Shown here: positions 24,891 to 37,221 of the stretch, one piece after another
How positions within the stretch are numbered: position 1 is the first letter of the stretch
How the letters are laid out: the number at the start of each line of letters is the position of its first letter
DNA from: Tillus elongatus
Taxonomy: Eukaryota; Arthropoda; Insecta; Coleoptera; Cleridae
Assembly: GCA_964006375.1 (NCBI GenBank)
Contig: OZ023265.1
Coordinates: forward strand, 116,263,858 to 116,327,857
Length of the DNA stretch: 64,000 bases
Direction: 5' to 3'
The notes under the pieces: generated by a model
What the model saw: the letters and a program-made list of their open reading frames with translations, nothing else
Told to the model about the DNA's origin: nothing
The model's database searches: none
Translations under genes and position numbers: made by a program

Positions 24891-25287
24891 TTTTCTCTTT
24901 TTGGAGAGGAATTCAGTCACGTAGAACATTTATTAAAGTTTTTAGTTTTGGTTTACATAGATTTGTCGACCTTATCTTAACAGGGTATCTTTTAAGTGAG
25001 ATAGTACTTTTTATCTTATTTTTCGAAAAAATCGAAAGATTTCAAAAATACCTTCGGTATGAAAAAGTATAATGAAAGTCCCCCTAGAATGACGCAAAGA
25101 ATCTCACAAATACAAAAATATAAAAATATAGAGGGTGTTTTTCCAATTAAAATAAAGAAGTTCTTCGAATTAATATCACGAAGTTGATGCAAACTTTTGG
25201 CGTAACAGTGGAATGAAAACACTTTGATTTAAAAGACCAGGAATTAGATGTCACTCTAACCACTTAAACGTCTGACGAACGTCGCGT

Positions 25288-25450
25288 GTATCATGCGATG
25301 TTGAAGACGTTAAAGATTCCTACCCTCTTTACAGGAAGGAAGTGATTCGACAAAATTTCCAGGACGAAGAGGTGAAACTACTCCCTGGCGTTGGTGATTG
25401 GTCATAGTCGCGGAAATAAACAGACGTTGAAGACACAGAAAAACTCTTTT
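25288..25450 (+). repeat. 5'-truncated SINE (copy C)
   Basis: It matches the second half of the SINEs at 32 and 55 kb: atgcgatgttg...acgttaaagattcctacc, ctttacag, aaaatttccagga, gaggtgaaactactccctgg, cgttggtgattgg, tcatagtcgcggaaata and gacgttgaagacac. The tRNA-like head is absent. Confidence 0.75.
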
Positions 25451-26452
25451 CATGGTACTAATCGCAGGCGCCAAGTTATTTATAGGTAAATTTATAAATA
25501 TTGTGTATGCTTCGTAATTTTTTTACTTTTTAAATGTAATAATTATTATCATATTTGTGTACTATTAGCCTCGCTATTTGACACCTGCCACATACCATAC
25601 GACCTTGAAAATAAAAACTAGTACACCCCTTAAAAGGAAACTTATATAAAAGTCCTAACTTTTGTGAATACGTATGTTATGTCAGCATAATCAGAGTGCA
25701 GTAGCTATTTCTGAATTGGACATGTATTTTCTCATATCAAGAATTATATTACTTTGACAAGACTATTAAAGAGAAACTGTGGAAAACTATGGTACAATGA
25801 CTATTGTATCTGTGTCTGTGTGAAAAAGTCACACTTTCAGGAATGCAGGTTCTGTAACAGCTTCTACAATTTACTTAATTAATTATCATTAATGAGAAAG
25901 TAGCATGCTCGCGTTTTTCTCATACAATAATTGCGGAGAAATGGGACTTGCAAAACGAACCAATTATCTCAGATATATTTTTCATTTGTTGTAAAAGAAA
26001 GTAAATAGAACACAACCAAGGAAATCCAGCGGAAATCAAATCCACGTCTCCACTAACAAGTTATTCAAATTTATAGTGTTCCACATAATTTTTGCCTTCC
26101 TTGCTTTTAGCGAATTTTCAAATATTTATATATGGTATGTGAAACTTCTACGCCAATTAGAAATTTTCCAATTTCCAAATAAACAAAATTTAACTCATAT
26201 ATTGCCATAAAACTACAGGTAGAATGTGCCAAAATTAAGTTCTGTTGAATAATTGTAATACAAATTTTTCTGAAACTTAGCAGAACATGTTCGTTGGCTA
26301 GAGCCAACCGACCAGTTCCTTCTAGAAAAAAATCTAGTTTAAAAAATTATACCACCGAAAATAATAACGTTACTTCAAAAAAAGTTCGTACACATTCCCT
26401 TATATCTACCAAAACTGACTAGTTCAAGGCACAGTGATTTTGGGATGGGTGA
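25451..26452. other. Anonymous AT-rich sequence
   Basis: Nothing recognisable beyond short closed frames. Confidence 0.5.
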
Positions 26453-26462
26453 AGTAAAAAGT

Positions 26463-26547
26463 CTAAGGGCATGCACAATAACCCAAAGGTTGCAGTGCTA
26501 TCGGGGCGGCAAAGCCGCGGATGAGCCCTGATGGAGAAAAAATATAT
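26463..26547 (+). mobile_element. ~85-bp GC-rich, A-tailed mini insertion with 10-bp target duplication
   Basis: It reads ctaagggcatgcacaataac and continues ccaaaggttgcagtgctatc, then ggggcggcaaagccgcgg, then atgagccctgatggag, ending in an A/T tail. agtaaaaagt flanks it at 26453-26462 and 26548-26557. It is the second copy of the 11562-11635 unit and shows perfect hairpins aacc-caaa-ggtt and gcggc-aaa-gccgc. It could be a retroposed small RNA or the common 3' end of a longer retroposon truncated in both copies. Confidence 0.7.
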
Positions 26548-26859
26548 AGTAAAAAGTGTGGAAAGGCACCTGTATTTCCTGAGATACTCGTTAATAAAAA
26601 ACATATTTTAAACAAATTTTTGACATATTTTTTGCTACAAATTGACGGCATAAAATTTTTCCTAGCGTAGACAACTTCGTTTCTGTGGCAACTAAATCTT
26701 TCTTTTTAAGTGACAAGATATTATTTTTTGCATTTTTGGAAAGAACGTCTTTTTCTTGATCCGGCCCTGTAAAATTTAAATAGGGTTTCATAAGAAAAAA
26801 AATTGAAGAAAATAAACTTTAATTCTAAAACAAACCGACAAAGCAAAAATAAAATAAAA

Positions 26860-27860
26860 CTAATTAAATGTTCAAAATGTTGTCCATTATTATCAACACA
26901 TAATTGGACTCGCGTTTGAAAGAAATTTATTACATTCATTAAACTGGAATGCACAATACGTCTGATTTTGCCAATAATTCTAGCTTACAGGTCTTCCAGA
27001 TTTACTGACCTGCCTTTGTAACTAACATTATTCAAGTGACCCCAACGAAAAACCAGATTGCATCAAATCAGGAGAGTGAGCAGGCCATTCAAGAGCATCA
27101 CCGCACGCAATCTACTTTTCTGGAAAAACTTCATCCAAATGTTGCCGCCGCGTCTACCAAAATGACTAACAGCTCAATATTGCTGTAACCAAACTTCATT
27201 AACCGGGCGCATTGCAACTAGAGTGGGTATAATATCTTCTCTTAATAAATTTATATATTTCTGAAATGTTAGGTCTCCCAATGAAGAACGGCCAAATAAT
27301 AATGCTGTCGAGTATACCCGCCCATCCATTTATTTTTTTGGTCGCTGAGTTTGAGCCTCTAGCATCCAATATGGATTTTGCTGAGACCAATAAGGATAAT
27401 TTTGTTTACTAAAAAATCGATACAGTGTTTTCATCTGAGGAAATAATGTTTTAACCAAAGTCAGAATTCTCATTAAATTATCATATTACAAAATTCAAGA
27501 CGCCTCTCAAAATCGCCATCTACAATTTATAATAGCAGCTCTAATTTGTATGGGTGACATGTTTTTAGCAAATTCACCACATATTTTGTGAAACATTGTG
27601 TAATGTAGCAACTTCATTTGTATACATAAAAAGACAACAATACAGCTAATGCCTTATTACCAGCTACAGCCGTTTTTGGTCTTCCAATTCTTGGTTTATT
27701 TTTAACACTACCAGTTTCCTTAAATTTTTAAAATTATTTGGAAACATACATTTTATTAATTTTTGGCCGACGAGGATACACTTTATTTTGAAGCATGCAC
27801 ACTTCTTTGTAACTACGTTTCCTGTCACCGTAGCCCACCATAATTATTATTCCAAACCTT
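26860..27860 (-). pseudogene. DD41D-like transposase, minus strand, near full length but decayed
   Basis: From 27850 downward the minus strand reads MVGYGDRKRSYKEVCML, then NKVYPRRPKINKM (helix-turn-helix N-terminus), later FPNNFKNLRKL, and around 27390-27200 TKKINGWAGILDS then WPFFIGRPNISEIYKFI. Near 27130-27030 the blocks PEK, ACGDALEWPAHSPDLMQSGF follow, where the expected PLDFF aspartate is replaced. The C-terminus at about 26910-26865 reads FQTRVQLCVDNNGQHFEHLI. Many stops and frame changes are present, and the third catalytic residue appears lost. Confidence 0.75.
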
Positions 27861-29312
27861 AGCTGTTCGCCCAATTCTGGGTTTGTAAAAGTTCTCAATT
27901 TTCGGATGTAAAGCTCTCTAAAGTATAACAAACTCCAGATAGCTGAGAACAGTTATTGCAATGACAGGGACAAACACCATCCCTTTTTTTCCATGGGTAA
28001 CTTAATAAGTAATTCATTAATGAAGTCCAACCGAAGGAGGTAATTTTTAAGAAAGTGTAAGTTTTTCTCATTTTTTTTCTTATGGAACCCGATTAATGCT
28101 TTATAGTGCCGTATCAAGAAAGAGATGTTCTTTCCGAAAATGCAAAAAGCATACCTTGCTATTAAAAAAAATATATTCAGTTGACATAGCACGGAAGCTG
28201 GAAAACTCTAGGAAAACTTGAATATCGCCAGTTTGTAGCAAAAAATATGTCAAAAATTTATTGTTAAAACTTTTTTTTTGAATAACGAAAGACTCAGAAA
28301 ATACTAGTGCCTTTATATACTTTTACTAACCCCGTATATCTTGCTCACTATTGCTATCTTTTAAACCTTTAAAGATACAGAGTCGGTTAAATTACGAAAA
28401 TGTACAATTTCATGCTTGTTAATAATTTGAAATGAAATTGCCTGATAACTCAAGTCGTTACTGAAATATCCTCAAAAAACTGAAAATTTGCGTTTTCTAA
28501 TTTCCTCCACATCTTTTTAATCATTTAAGCGGATGCTATGATATTTGGTAGCTGCACATAAGTCGTTACGAGTTATCTACTACTCGTTTGAAAAATGTTT
28601 TAGGCCTACTAGATCATTAGGTTTTCATAGGCTACTTTGTATTTTCTTAGGGCAGCCATATTGGATTTTTATAGGGTTGAATAGAGAAAAAATTACTATT
28701 TCAATGATGTGACACACTCCTTTATCTAATTTTCAGAACTATCGCTAAAAATTTGTTTTTAATCAGAATCGAGCTGTCATGAAATTAAATTGTCAAATGT
28801 ATAAAATCTTCTTTTCAAAATTGAAACAATTGCATGCATATCTCATCGCAAATTCACAGTACACCAGAATAATTATAAAAGCTGTTGCTTTAGAATACCT
28901 AATAGTGTCTTATATGTACAGTTTTACTAAAAAAACATTTTATACCAACACTATTTATCAGTTTAATTAAAGGAACAAAAAACTACAGCTTCAACATAAA
29001 AATACGTAACCAGTTATAAGATTTTAATTAAGTGTTATTCAAACACATTGCTTTATCCCGTTTATCCCACTGTTTGGTAATGTACCAAATTTTTTCTTGT
29101 ATTAACTACATAACCAACATGTAAATTTAGGATTAGAAAAATGTACTTAAAGCAGTATATTATGCATAATAAAAAAACAAGAACACGGAATAAACTGACT
29201 ACATCAGCTTCTTTATATTTTACTGTAATTATAGGTTGACTGTAACTTTAACTGTCAAAAAATTGACAGAACAATGTTGCCGAAAGTTACGATGCTATAA
29301 AATTACTAATCC
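27861..29312. other. Anonymous AT-rich sequence
   Basis: It may include the untranslated end of the element at 26860-27860, but its terminal repeats were not identified. Frames at 27953-28192 and 28779-28970 show no domain. Confidence 0.45.
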
Positions 29313-29610
29313 CAGTTTCACAAAGCTCGATTAAAAATCTAACGGCCGGTTACTTAATCATGGCTTCAGACGACCAATCACAGCTTTAAAATATTTGGTT
29401 GTTATGGAAAAAACTCGAGTCATATGCCCAGTTCACAAAGCTTGATTAAATATTTAACGGCGGGTTAGTTAATCAAGGCTTGATACAACCAATCACAGCT
29501 TTAAAATATTTGGTTGCCATGGCAAAAACCCAAATTATAGTCTGTGATTGGTCGTCTGAAGCCCTGATTAAGTCACCGTCCGTTAAATATTTAATAGAGC
29601 TTTGTGAAAC
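29313..29610. mobile_element. MITE with ~69-bp inverted ends and a duplicated left arm
   Basis: The left end (29313-29381) runs tttcacaaagctcgattaaa, aacggccggttacttaatca, ggcttcagacgaccaatcac. The right end (29541-29610) is its inverse, gtgattggtcgtctgaagcc ... agctttgtgaaac. A second, direct copy of the left arm plus adjacent caatcacagctttaaaatat lies at about 29432-29520. No coding capacity. Confidence 0.75.
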
Positions 29611-29789
29611 TCGACATTACATTTGTTTCCATAACTTAACTTACTTCAATACCTAACTATATCACTAGACTTGCTTAAACTTGCTTATGTTAAATTTAAG
29701 TAACTAATTTTTCATGAACGATTTACTCCAACATATCTGAATTTTTTCCATCATTTCTATCATTAATTGTCTATAATTTGTAACAAATT

Positions 29790-30565
29790 TTCGTAGAAGA
29801 AAATCGCAGAGGAGACCGCGACTTTTGAAATTTAAAAAGATTTTTTTAAATGAGGGCCACCTACGGCCCATATCCGGAGTTAGTTTCAGTTTTTATTTGT
29901 TTACAGATATACACGGTGACGCATCTCTACGGTAAAGCTCACTACTGTTATTATACAACATACGAAAAACAACTGTATACGTTAATTATAGAGTGGCCCG
30001 TAAGTCGTTGGCGATACAAATTTTCTTTTTTAACTCGAACACTCCTTATATTATTGGATTTTTGCATTTTCTATCGAATTGTAATGCGTGCTTGTTTTCG
30101 AGTTATTTCAATTGTTTTGTAAATTTTTACATTTTTGGCACATACAAAAATTGTGATACAGCGTTTTTACCAATAAAAATCGGAGTCTAATGCAGATGAC
30201 GCATTTAGACAGGTTTTCGTTCATATTATTTCATGAAAAAATCGAGATACCGTATACAGGACGCTCTCAAATAGTGACTGAATTTTAAAAATCAAACTGT
30301 CGTAACACGATTGTTTCGAATAGAACAGTCTGTGTTTTGTGTTTCAGAAGTGAAGGGCATAATAATAGATGATTATTCAGTTAATTTTTTTTGTGGGATT
30401 TTCGTAAAAAAAAAACTAAATTTTCATGCAAAAATCCTTTTTGGGAGTTTTGTAGAAAAGTTTATTTGATCAAATATGGTACATTACTTCTACTATATAG
30501 GTTATACTGGTAACGCAATTTAATGTCCGCTTTCATCATAACGAACTTGCTGCGTCCAGACTTTT
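29790..30565 (+). repeat. Composite dispersed repeat, sister of 46790-47863
   Basis: It opens with a GAGCGCG-family block (29805-29900: ttttttaaatgagggccacc, ggcccatatccgg, gttagtttcag). The middle has acatacgaaaaacaactgta and ttaattatagagtggcccgt. It ends with acttctactatataggttat and the terminal motif cataacgaacttgctgcgtc at 30538-30557. The same blocks occur in the same order at 46.8-47.9 kb. The middle reads YYTTYEKQLYTLI, which resembles the end of a gypsy-type RNase H block. Confidence 0.6.
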
Positions 30566-30987
30566 TAACAGCTACCTCATTGTCGTCATTTTCTAAATTC
30601 TGTTAATTTTATTGGGGAAAACCTTGAATTACAATTATTCAGCAAAATTTTATTTGGGCACATTGCATCGGTAGTTTAGTTGCAATATATAAGTTGAATT
30701 TCGTGAAGATCAACTGTTGAGTTTCAAAGTCATAGCATTTTCGAAAAGAAAATTTGTAACTTTACATAGAAAAACCCATTTCTTCGGTTCTATAACTAAA
30801 AAACTGTATATGTTTAGTCTTTTCGTGGTCGACTACCGTTTTTTACTGTTGAAATATTCCTACAATCTCCTCATCCGAACCCCAGCCCCAGTTTTCACAT
30901 CACCCCAATTTCTTTGCAAAAACGAATATGGCAGTATCATCAGCAAACCTAATATTTTCTCCAGGGTTTCCAACCTGGTATAAATCA

Positions 30988-31131
<144 letters not shown>

Positions 31132-32014
31132 GTTGAATAAAATTGGTCCTAAAACAGATCCCTGTGGGACACCACATCTAATAACCTGGCTTTTACTTAA
31201 GACACCTTCAACACGTGAACACTGTTACCTGTCTTTCAAATTACTTTTCATTTAGGTCAGAGGAAGTCCCTTGAAACCCATCTATTTTAACGTTTGACAA
31301 AGAAAACCCCATGATCAACAGCATCAAATGCTCTAGATATAGCTGCGAAGACTACCAATGCCGACTTAGACCTATCAACTGATTTATAAACGTATTTCAC
31401 CTGCTTTGCTTTAGCTTCCTGCGTTGACCTTCCTTCTCTAAAGCCATATTGAAACTCAGAGAGTATATTGCTTTTCGACATATAATAGTTCACTCGAATG
31501 GCGATAGTTTTTCTATAATTTTTGCTATTATACCCAACAGAGATATTGGCCTATAGTTATTGATACATCCTCTACTACTACTCTCAAAAAGAGGCCTAAT
31601 GACCGACACTTTAAAATATCTGGGAACAATAAATCATTCTGTTTATAATGCATATCAAAACATCTACTACCTCTTATTTTAAATTTTAAATAGTTATAAT
31701 AGTCAACGAATCGATTCCTGGTGTCTTTCCAATTTTTAGATTTTCTACAATGTTAACAACTTTAGTTACGTCATTATTTGCACAGAAAGTAGTATTTATC
31801 CGATGATGCCTGTTTACTTTTGATGCCTAGTTTATTTGCCTTTTGATCCCAGCCGCTAATTTACTCCCTAGCATCAGAAATGTCCTTTTTATCATTCCAA
31901 ATTACCTCAAAATAAGACTTAATCTTCTCATCACACATGTCTCTACATTTTCCTTGCCCACTTAGTTATTGGGTAGTTTTCCACAGTCTACTTGCATCAT
32001 TACCGCGATGTTCA

Positions 32015-32382
32015 GAACCTCGGTGGTTCAGGGGTAAGAATGTGTGCCTCTGAACCGAAGGGTACTGGGTTTGATCCCAGGGTACTCCTTTCACTTTTTC
32101 AGTACCAACTGTGATATTAACATCAACCGAGGTTCTGGTATTGTATTTGAGCAAGTTGAATGTCTGCACGTTCCGCCCTTTGGAGGGGGGGGGTAAAGCC
32201 GTCAGTGTCCATACGATGTTGGGCACGTTAAAGATCCCTACCCTCCTTACAGAAAGGCAGGGGTTCGGCAAAATTTCCAGGAGAGTGAGGTGAAACTGCT
32301 CCCTGGCGTCGGTGATTGGCCATAGTCGCGGAAATAGGCCGACGTTAAAGAAACAAAACAAAACACACACACACACACACAC
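32015..32382 (+). mobile_element. tRNA-headed SINE (copy A) with 13-bp target duplication
   Basis: The head reads cctcggtggttcaggggtaa, with an A-box-like tggttcaggggtaag, and a B-box-like gggtttgatccc about 36 nt later. The body continues ctttttcagtaccaactgtg ... ggaggg ... cgttaaagatccctaccctc ... atagtcgcggaaataggccg and ends in aaacaaaacaaaacacac and a CA tail. Flanks accgcgatgttca (32002-32014) and accgtgatgttca (32383-32395) are a target duplication with one mismatch. It splits the LINE RT at 30840-32460, so it is younger. The family is shared with copies at 55 kb, 25.3 kb and 11.4 kb. Confidence 0.85.
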
Positions 32383-32539
32383 ACCGTGATGTTCAATATG
32401 TGTCTTGTAGTAACTTGCCTTTGCATTTTTTATTAGGCGGGCCAAATAATGTTAAAAGTTATGATAGGTACTACGTTTAACCTCGTTAGCGATAACGTTG
32501 AGTGAACCTCGTTAACGATAATGTTGAGTGAACCTCGGC

Positions 32540-32650
32540 AATGAGTTTTGAAGGCTCTAAATCGCGCTCATTTGAAGAAATCTTATGGAAATTCGGAATT
32601 CGTCACCTCTTGATAATGAAAATTTTCTTTGCAAAAATTCACTAAAAAAC
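32540..32650 (-). repeat. GAGCGCG-family fragment
   Basis: Contains ggctctaaatcgcgctcatt, tgaagaaatctt and tcgtcacctcttgataatga, the inverse of the block at 46800-46880. Just upstream, a 29-bp unit, cgttgagtgaacctcgtta, repeats two to three times at about 32482-32540. Confidence 0.6.
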
Positions 32651-33139
32651 GGCAAAAGTTTTTCAGGAAATCTTGACCCTACGTTATCATAAGAATATAT
32701 ACAGAAAAGGAACATTTGTATTATTCATGATTATCTTCTAACGATAAAATGTTTTTTAGATCAGATAATATGTTTTCTTTTTCTCAGCCCTGCTATAAAA
32801 AGTAATGTTGGTAAAGAAATATGTTTCTACATATTAATAGATTATGTACTACGAAGCGCGGATATCGACTGGCCAGTGGTTAGTACGTACCGTAATCAGT
32901 GTGGTTTACTACTACTATTACAGCGTTTACAACACTTTACATACGATACTAGATACTATAGATGTGAATGTCAACAGATAAGCACTTCTGTCGCCGGTGA
33001 TTGCAGAAGAGCAAGGACCTGGTGGTTGTTAGACAACAAGAACTACAGCAGAACATGAGAATGATTCAGTGTTGCCAAATCAGATTGATTTACGTCAAAT
33101 TAATAGCTTGTCTATAATACAATGATTGAAGAGTAGAAC
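32651..33139. other. No feature recognised
   Basis: The frame 32876-33058 (60 codons, tyrosine- and arginine-rich) has no identifiable domain. Confidence 0.4.
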
Positions 33140-33750
33140 CTGTGATGAGCATTGATAAGTACAATTTGGAAAACCCAAGTCATCACAATGCAGTTTTTAG
33201 ACATGACGTTCGTTTCGCTAACTTAAAGGTTAACTTTTTATATAAACTATTTGCTTCTATTTCTAACATACTACGTTTTGAGTACATATATTGCATTTAT
33301 GAATCCAGCCATCTTTGATTAGCAAAATTTGCCACTTCTTCGCATTTTTTGTATTATTAGAAATTTTAGCATTGAAGTTAATAGTTTATTCACCCATCTG
33401 ATGGCGCTAACTTTGTTAGCGAACCGGTCGTCAGGTCTAAAAATTGTACTTGTCTATAATAGCCAATATTAACACGTGAAGAAAAAACTTGGTACCCGTT
33501 CTTAAGCACATTGCACGCGCGGAGAATTGTGAGATTTGGCATAGTTAAAGTTAATATGGTCCCTCTGCAGAAAGATAAAATTTATGTATAATATGAGTTA
33601 CAAATAGATTAAATAAAATAAAACCTTCATTGTTTACGTATATAAATCTGTCAATAAGTACACTTGGAGAACACTAATCACCACAACAAAAACCTAACGA
33701 TCGCTTAACAACCAATTATGCGTCATCAGAGGATGAGTAATTCTAAATAT
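33140..33750. repeat. Three Penelope-like tails in alternating orientation
   Basis: Copies lie at 33140-33235 (minus), 33381-33463 (plus) and 33653-33750 (minus). The plus copy reads catctgatggcgctaacttt, gttagcgaaccggtcgtcag, a near-complete hammerhead-like block. The two minus copies share acaatttggaaaaccc or acacttggagaac and atcacca/atcaca. The alternating orientation forms inverted repeats, a known habit of Penelope-like insertions. Confidence 0.7.
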
Positions 33751-33961
33751 CTTACATCTACAACTCTGCTTATATTCTTGTGCCGGTAGTCGGTCCCTAA
33801 CGATTGAGGGTGGTCCAACAACACAACAATTAACATATTTCGTTTATTTTATTATCTATCGGACGTGCTTCTGTCGGTATTTCTTGTGAAGTGACCTATC
33901 AACCAACTTACAATAGGCGGCGATGCGAAGTTCATACACTTTTCATTATTACTATATTGAG

Positions 33962-34250
<289 letters not shown>

Positions 34251-36075
34251 CTCATCATAGGTTCAAATTTTCACATAGTGATTCTATCAATGTCAAACAT
34301 ATTACTCCATGGCCAAACAGATGTATTTATAAAGATGAATTAGTTTCATTGTTTAGGTTCATACTGAATGTCAAACGTATAAAAGTCTCTGGTCAAACAG
34401 TCGCACTGAGTAGAGATTATCGCTAAAGAATTTACAAGTTTTACAATTAGTGAGATGGAGCTTGCCTAATATATATTTGTATGTCTAAAAAAGAATTGAC
34501 TTACTCTCACTCATTACTCCCACATCGTCACAACGTGTCAAAGTATCGCATCGGCGACAAAAATTTCACTTTTTTTTTCCGCTTAAACGTCGAAACAAGT
34601 GTCAACAAATATAGAAAACATGATTTGGGAACAAAATGTTTTGTTTGTCTGTCGGTCTGTATGTCTGTTTGTTTGTAGCCACGATAACTTAAAAACGAAT
34701 TGAGTTATCGTCTTCAAATTTGGCATACAGTTAACACCCCAAAAACCAACAGTTCAGATTGTTTTAGGGTAAAATCGCTTGAGGGGGCAGTGGCTGAATG
34801 GGGGGTGATTTGGTGAAAATTGCCATTTCTTCGTTAAAACTTGAGTAAGATAACATTTTAGCGTCTGTTGAAGGTTGACATTTTTTCGTTAAAACTCGAG
34901 TAATATAACGTTTCAGAAGTTTATGGGCACATGATAACGAATATTTTTTTTATGATCAAGTCATGGACCCTGAATTCTTTTCATAATGATGTTTTTCTGA
35001 GGAGAGTAGATTATCACAGCTATGTGGAAGTTATGAATCAGAAGTTATGCAGCATTATTTATTATTGGTGGTTTAAAAAAGTGAGTATATTTTATTATTT
35101 GAAAATTTCATGCATTACGCTCGAATTTCAAACACTGGACGACCACTAGTTATTGGAAAAGTTGTGCTCATCTGCAACCAAATTTAAATGTACAAATGCT
35201 TGTAATGTACCTATGGTCAACATTTTAACGATAATTCGCTACCATAACGTACTTGCTACGTCATGAATTTTTGTATGGCAACCAGAAGGTTAAGTAGCTA
35301 CAACATTAAAAACTTCTGGCAACAACGAAACACAATCTGCCGTCTCAACTTGGCAACGCCATTTAATAGAATCAAGAAGTCACCAGAAAGACTTCACACA
35401 CCAGGACGAGACTCCAGAGATATGCGGATGTTCGTTTAGCCATCAGCCAGCCTGGTTAAACGGCTTTTTAATAACATAGTTCAATGGTAATCGACTGAAG
35501 CGTTTATACGTGATTTAATGACGGTAGGTTAGCGTGAAATACAAAACTTTTCATTCTATTTTCACTGGATTATTTTGCAGTTGATGGATGGCGTTTCTTT
35601 CACGTAAATGATTAAATCTTGCGGATTAGAAAGTCATATGGTGGAAAATTGTATGGACTAAAGATTGGATATTGTATTTAATTGATTGTGACTGCCCTTA
35701 TTTGGTGAAATCGATCCATAATAAATATAGATATTTTTACCACTTACTCAATTACTAGGAAATTATTTACATCGGGTTAAAACTAAAAATAACGAAAGGC
35801 ATATGGAAGTTGTTATACTAATCAAAAGATGTAGATTGCAAAATTAAAATAAACAATTAAAATATGCATAATAATTTGTCTGTCGATAAATCATCTCTTG
35901 AATATGCTGAATCGATCTGAAAAAGATTCCGTATCAAGGGTGACATTATTATTATTATATTCCTTCTCATCTGCTGTATGTGGATGACTTGAAACATTAT
36001 GCGTCATTCACTGAGAGAATCCAGGAATTGATAAGGGTAGTCGAAAGAGTCGCCTCCGGTATAGGAATGACCTTC
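34251..36075. other. No gene; one MITE-end motif and unidentified repeats
   Basis: A gtctgtcggtctgtatgtct run at about 34645-34675 precedes a repeat-like passage with ataacttaaaaacgaattga and aaatttggcatacagttaac that I cannot classify. The terminal motif ttcgctaccataacgtactt lies at 35235-35254 on the minus orientation. Frames at 34187-34426, 34481-34678 and 34931-35149 show no domain. Confidence 0.45.
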
Positions 36076-36408
36076 GATAAGTACACTTGGAGAACCCAAA
36101 TCACCAGAACACCTTTTAAAGAAACCTGACGATCGTTTCACTAACCAAGTTGCGTGGTCAAAGGATGAATAATTCTAAAGATCTTACATCTTAAACCCTG
36201 TTTATATTCTTTTGCAGGCAATCGATCTACCCGATTGATGGCGGCTCAACGACACAAAAATTAACATATTTCTTTTGTCGGAACTACCTGAATTCTTTTA
36301 TTACCTATCGGACGAGCTTCTGTCGGTCTTTCTTGTAAAGTGATCGACCACTAAACTCCACATAGGCGGCGAAGCCAAATTCACACTTTTTATTATTACT
36401 ATATATAG

Positions 36409-36409
<1 letters not shown>
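36076..36409 (-). repeat. Penelope-like 3' region with hammerhead-like block
   Basis: On the minus strand, downstream of the endonuclease remnant and the (AT)n tract, is attcatcctttgaccacgca, then ggttagtgaaacgatcgtca, gg, then gtgatttgggttctccaagt. The GAAA, CGATCG and TCAGG parts are intact; the CTGATGA strand is mutated. This places the motif block downstream of the PLE endonuclease in one continuous element. Confidence 0.7.

Positions 36410-36479
<70 letters not shown>
36410..36479. repeat. (AT)n microsatellite
   Basis: About 35 AT units between the Penelope-like endonuclease end and its 3' region. Confidence 0.98.
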
Positions 36480-36480
<1 letters not shown>

Positions 36481-36680
36481 TTTCGAAAGCATTTAGCTGT
36501 GCTGGTTGTCTAACATGTTTTGTTAATTTTAGATTCTCTTTATCTACGTGGTGATTATAAGATCGATCTATAGTACCGTTTGTTAGTTGTGCTAAATGTT
36601 CTTTAAATATAATTTGAATAGATATTTTTGTTTGTCCGACGTATTTAAGAACACAGTCTTTACAACTTATTTCATAAATT
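36481..36680 (-). pseudogene. Penelope-like GIY-YIG endonuclease fragment
   Basis: The minus strand reads YEISCKDCVLKYVGQTKISI (about 36677-36620), then FKEHLAQLTNGTIDRSYNHH, then KENLKLTKHVRQPAQLNAFE, ending at the (AT)n tract. A paired-cysteine CxxC block followed by KYVGQT and an EH pair is the signature of the C-terminal GIY-YIG endonuclease of Penelope-like retroelements. The canonical arginine of the QTxRS segment is not conserved, and no RT domain is present upstream, so the copy is truncated and dead. Confidence 0.8.
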
Positions 36681-37164
36681 CAAGCATGGTTTAATTTCTG
36701 CGGCAGTACCATTCTATACATATACAGGTTTTCGTCATCGAGTCAGCAGAGCATATTCTGTATAATGATCGCACTTTTCTCGGATGCCAGGCAAATACCT
36801 TTTAATAGACCAGGCATCACAGCCTATGATAGGTAAGGTCAAACTGTCTTGTTGGTTGATGTCGCGGTGTCTAACGCCGACAAAAAGCTTCTAGCTGAAG
36901 ATATTGTGGAATGTGAATACTATCCAGGTTCTTCGCATTGTCCTTTCGAATGCAGGAATTTTACGGAAAGAACTACTATCGCTGCTTTGAAATTACACCC
37001 AAACATATTAACAATGTCATAAGGCTGTTATACTAACATGTCACATACTCCAAAAATACTTCGGTACCTATTAGTGATGTACATAGTAAAGTAAGTGCAT
37101 CATTATCTAGTGAAAACTGAGAATACACCCAAATAATAATAATTATAAAAATGATAATGTGTTT
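36681..37164. other. No feature recognised
   Basis: Upstream of the endonuclease fragment the sequence does not continue into a recognisable RT. No gene seen. Confidence 0.45.
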
Positions 37165-37221
37165 TTTTTATTGGCGTAGTTGGCGCATCTGCTGACCACT
37201 ACACACTGGTACTATCCTTGC

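Noticed and set aside
26463..26547. Twister or hammerhead ribozyme in the GC-rich mini unit
   Set aside because: The gcggcaaagccgc and gatgagccctgatgg strings look suggestive, but I could not place the full conserved core and pairing of either class.
32015..32085. Functional tRNA gene
   Set aside because: A and B boxes are present, but the acceptor ends do not pair, a ~280-bp body follows, and the same unit is repeated with target duplications, so it is a SINE head.
31966..32445. 159-codon minus-strand frame
   Set aside because: It is a chance fusion of a LINE fragment (first ~21 codons), a CA tail, the antisense of a SINE, and LINE again; not one gene.
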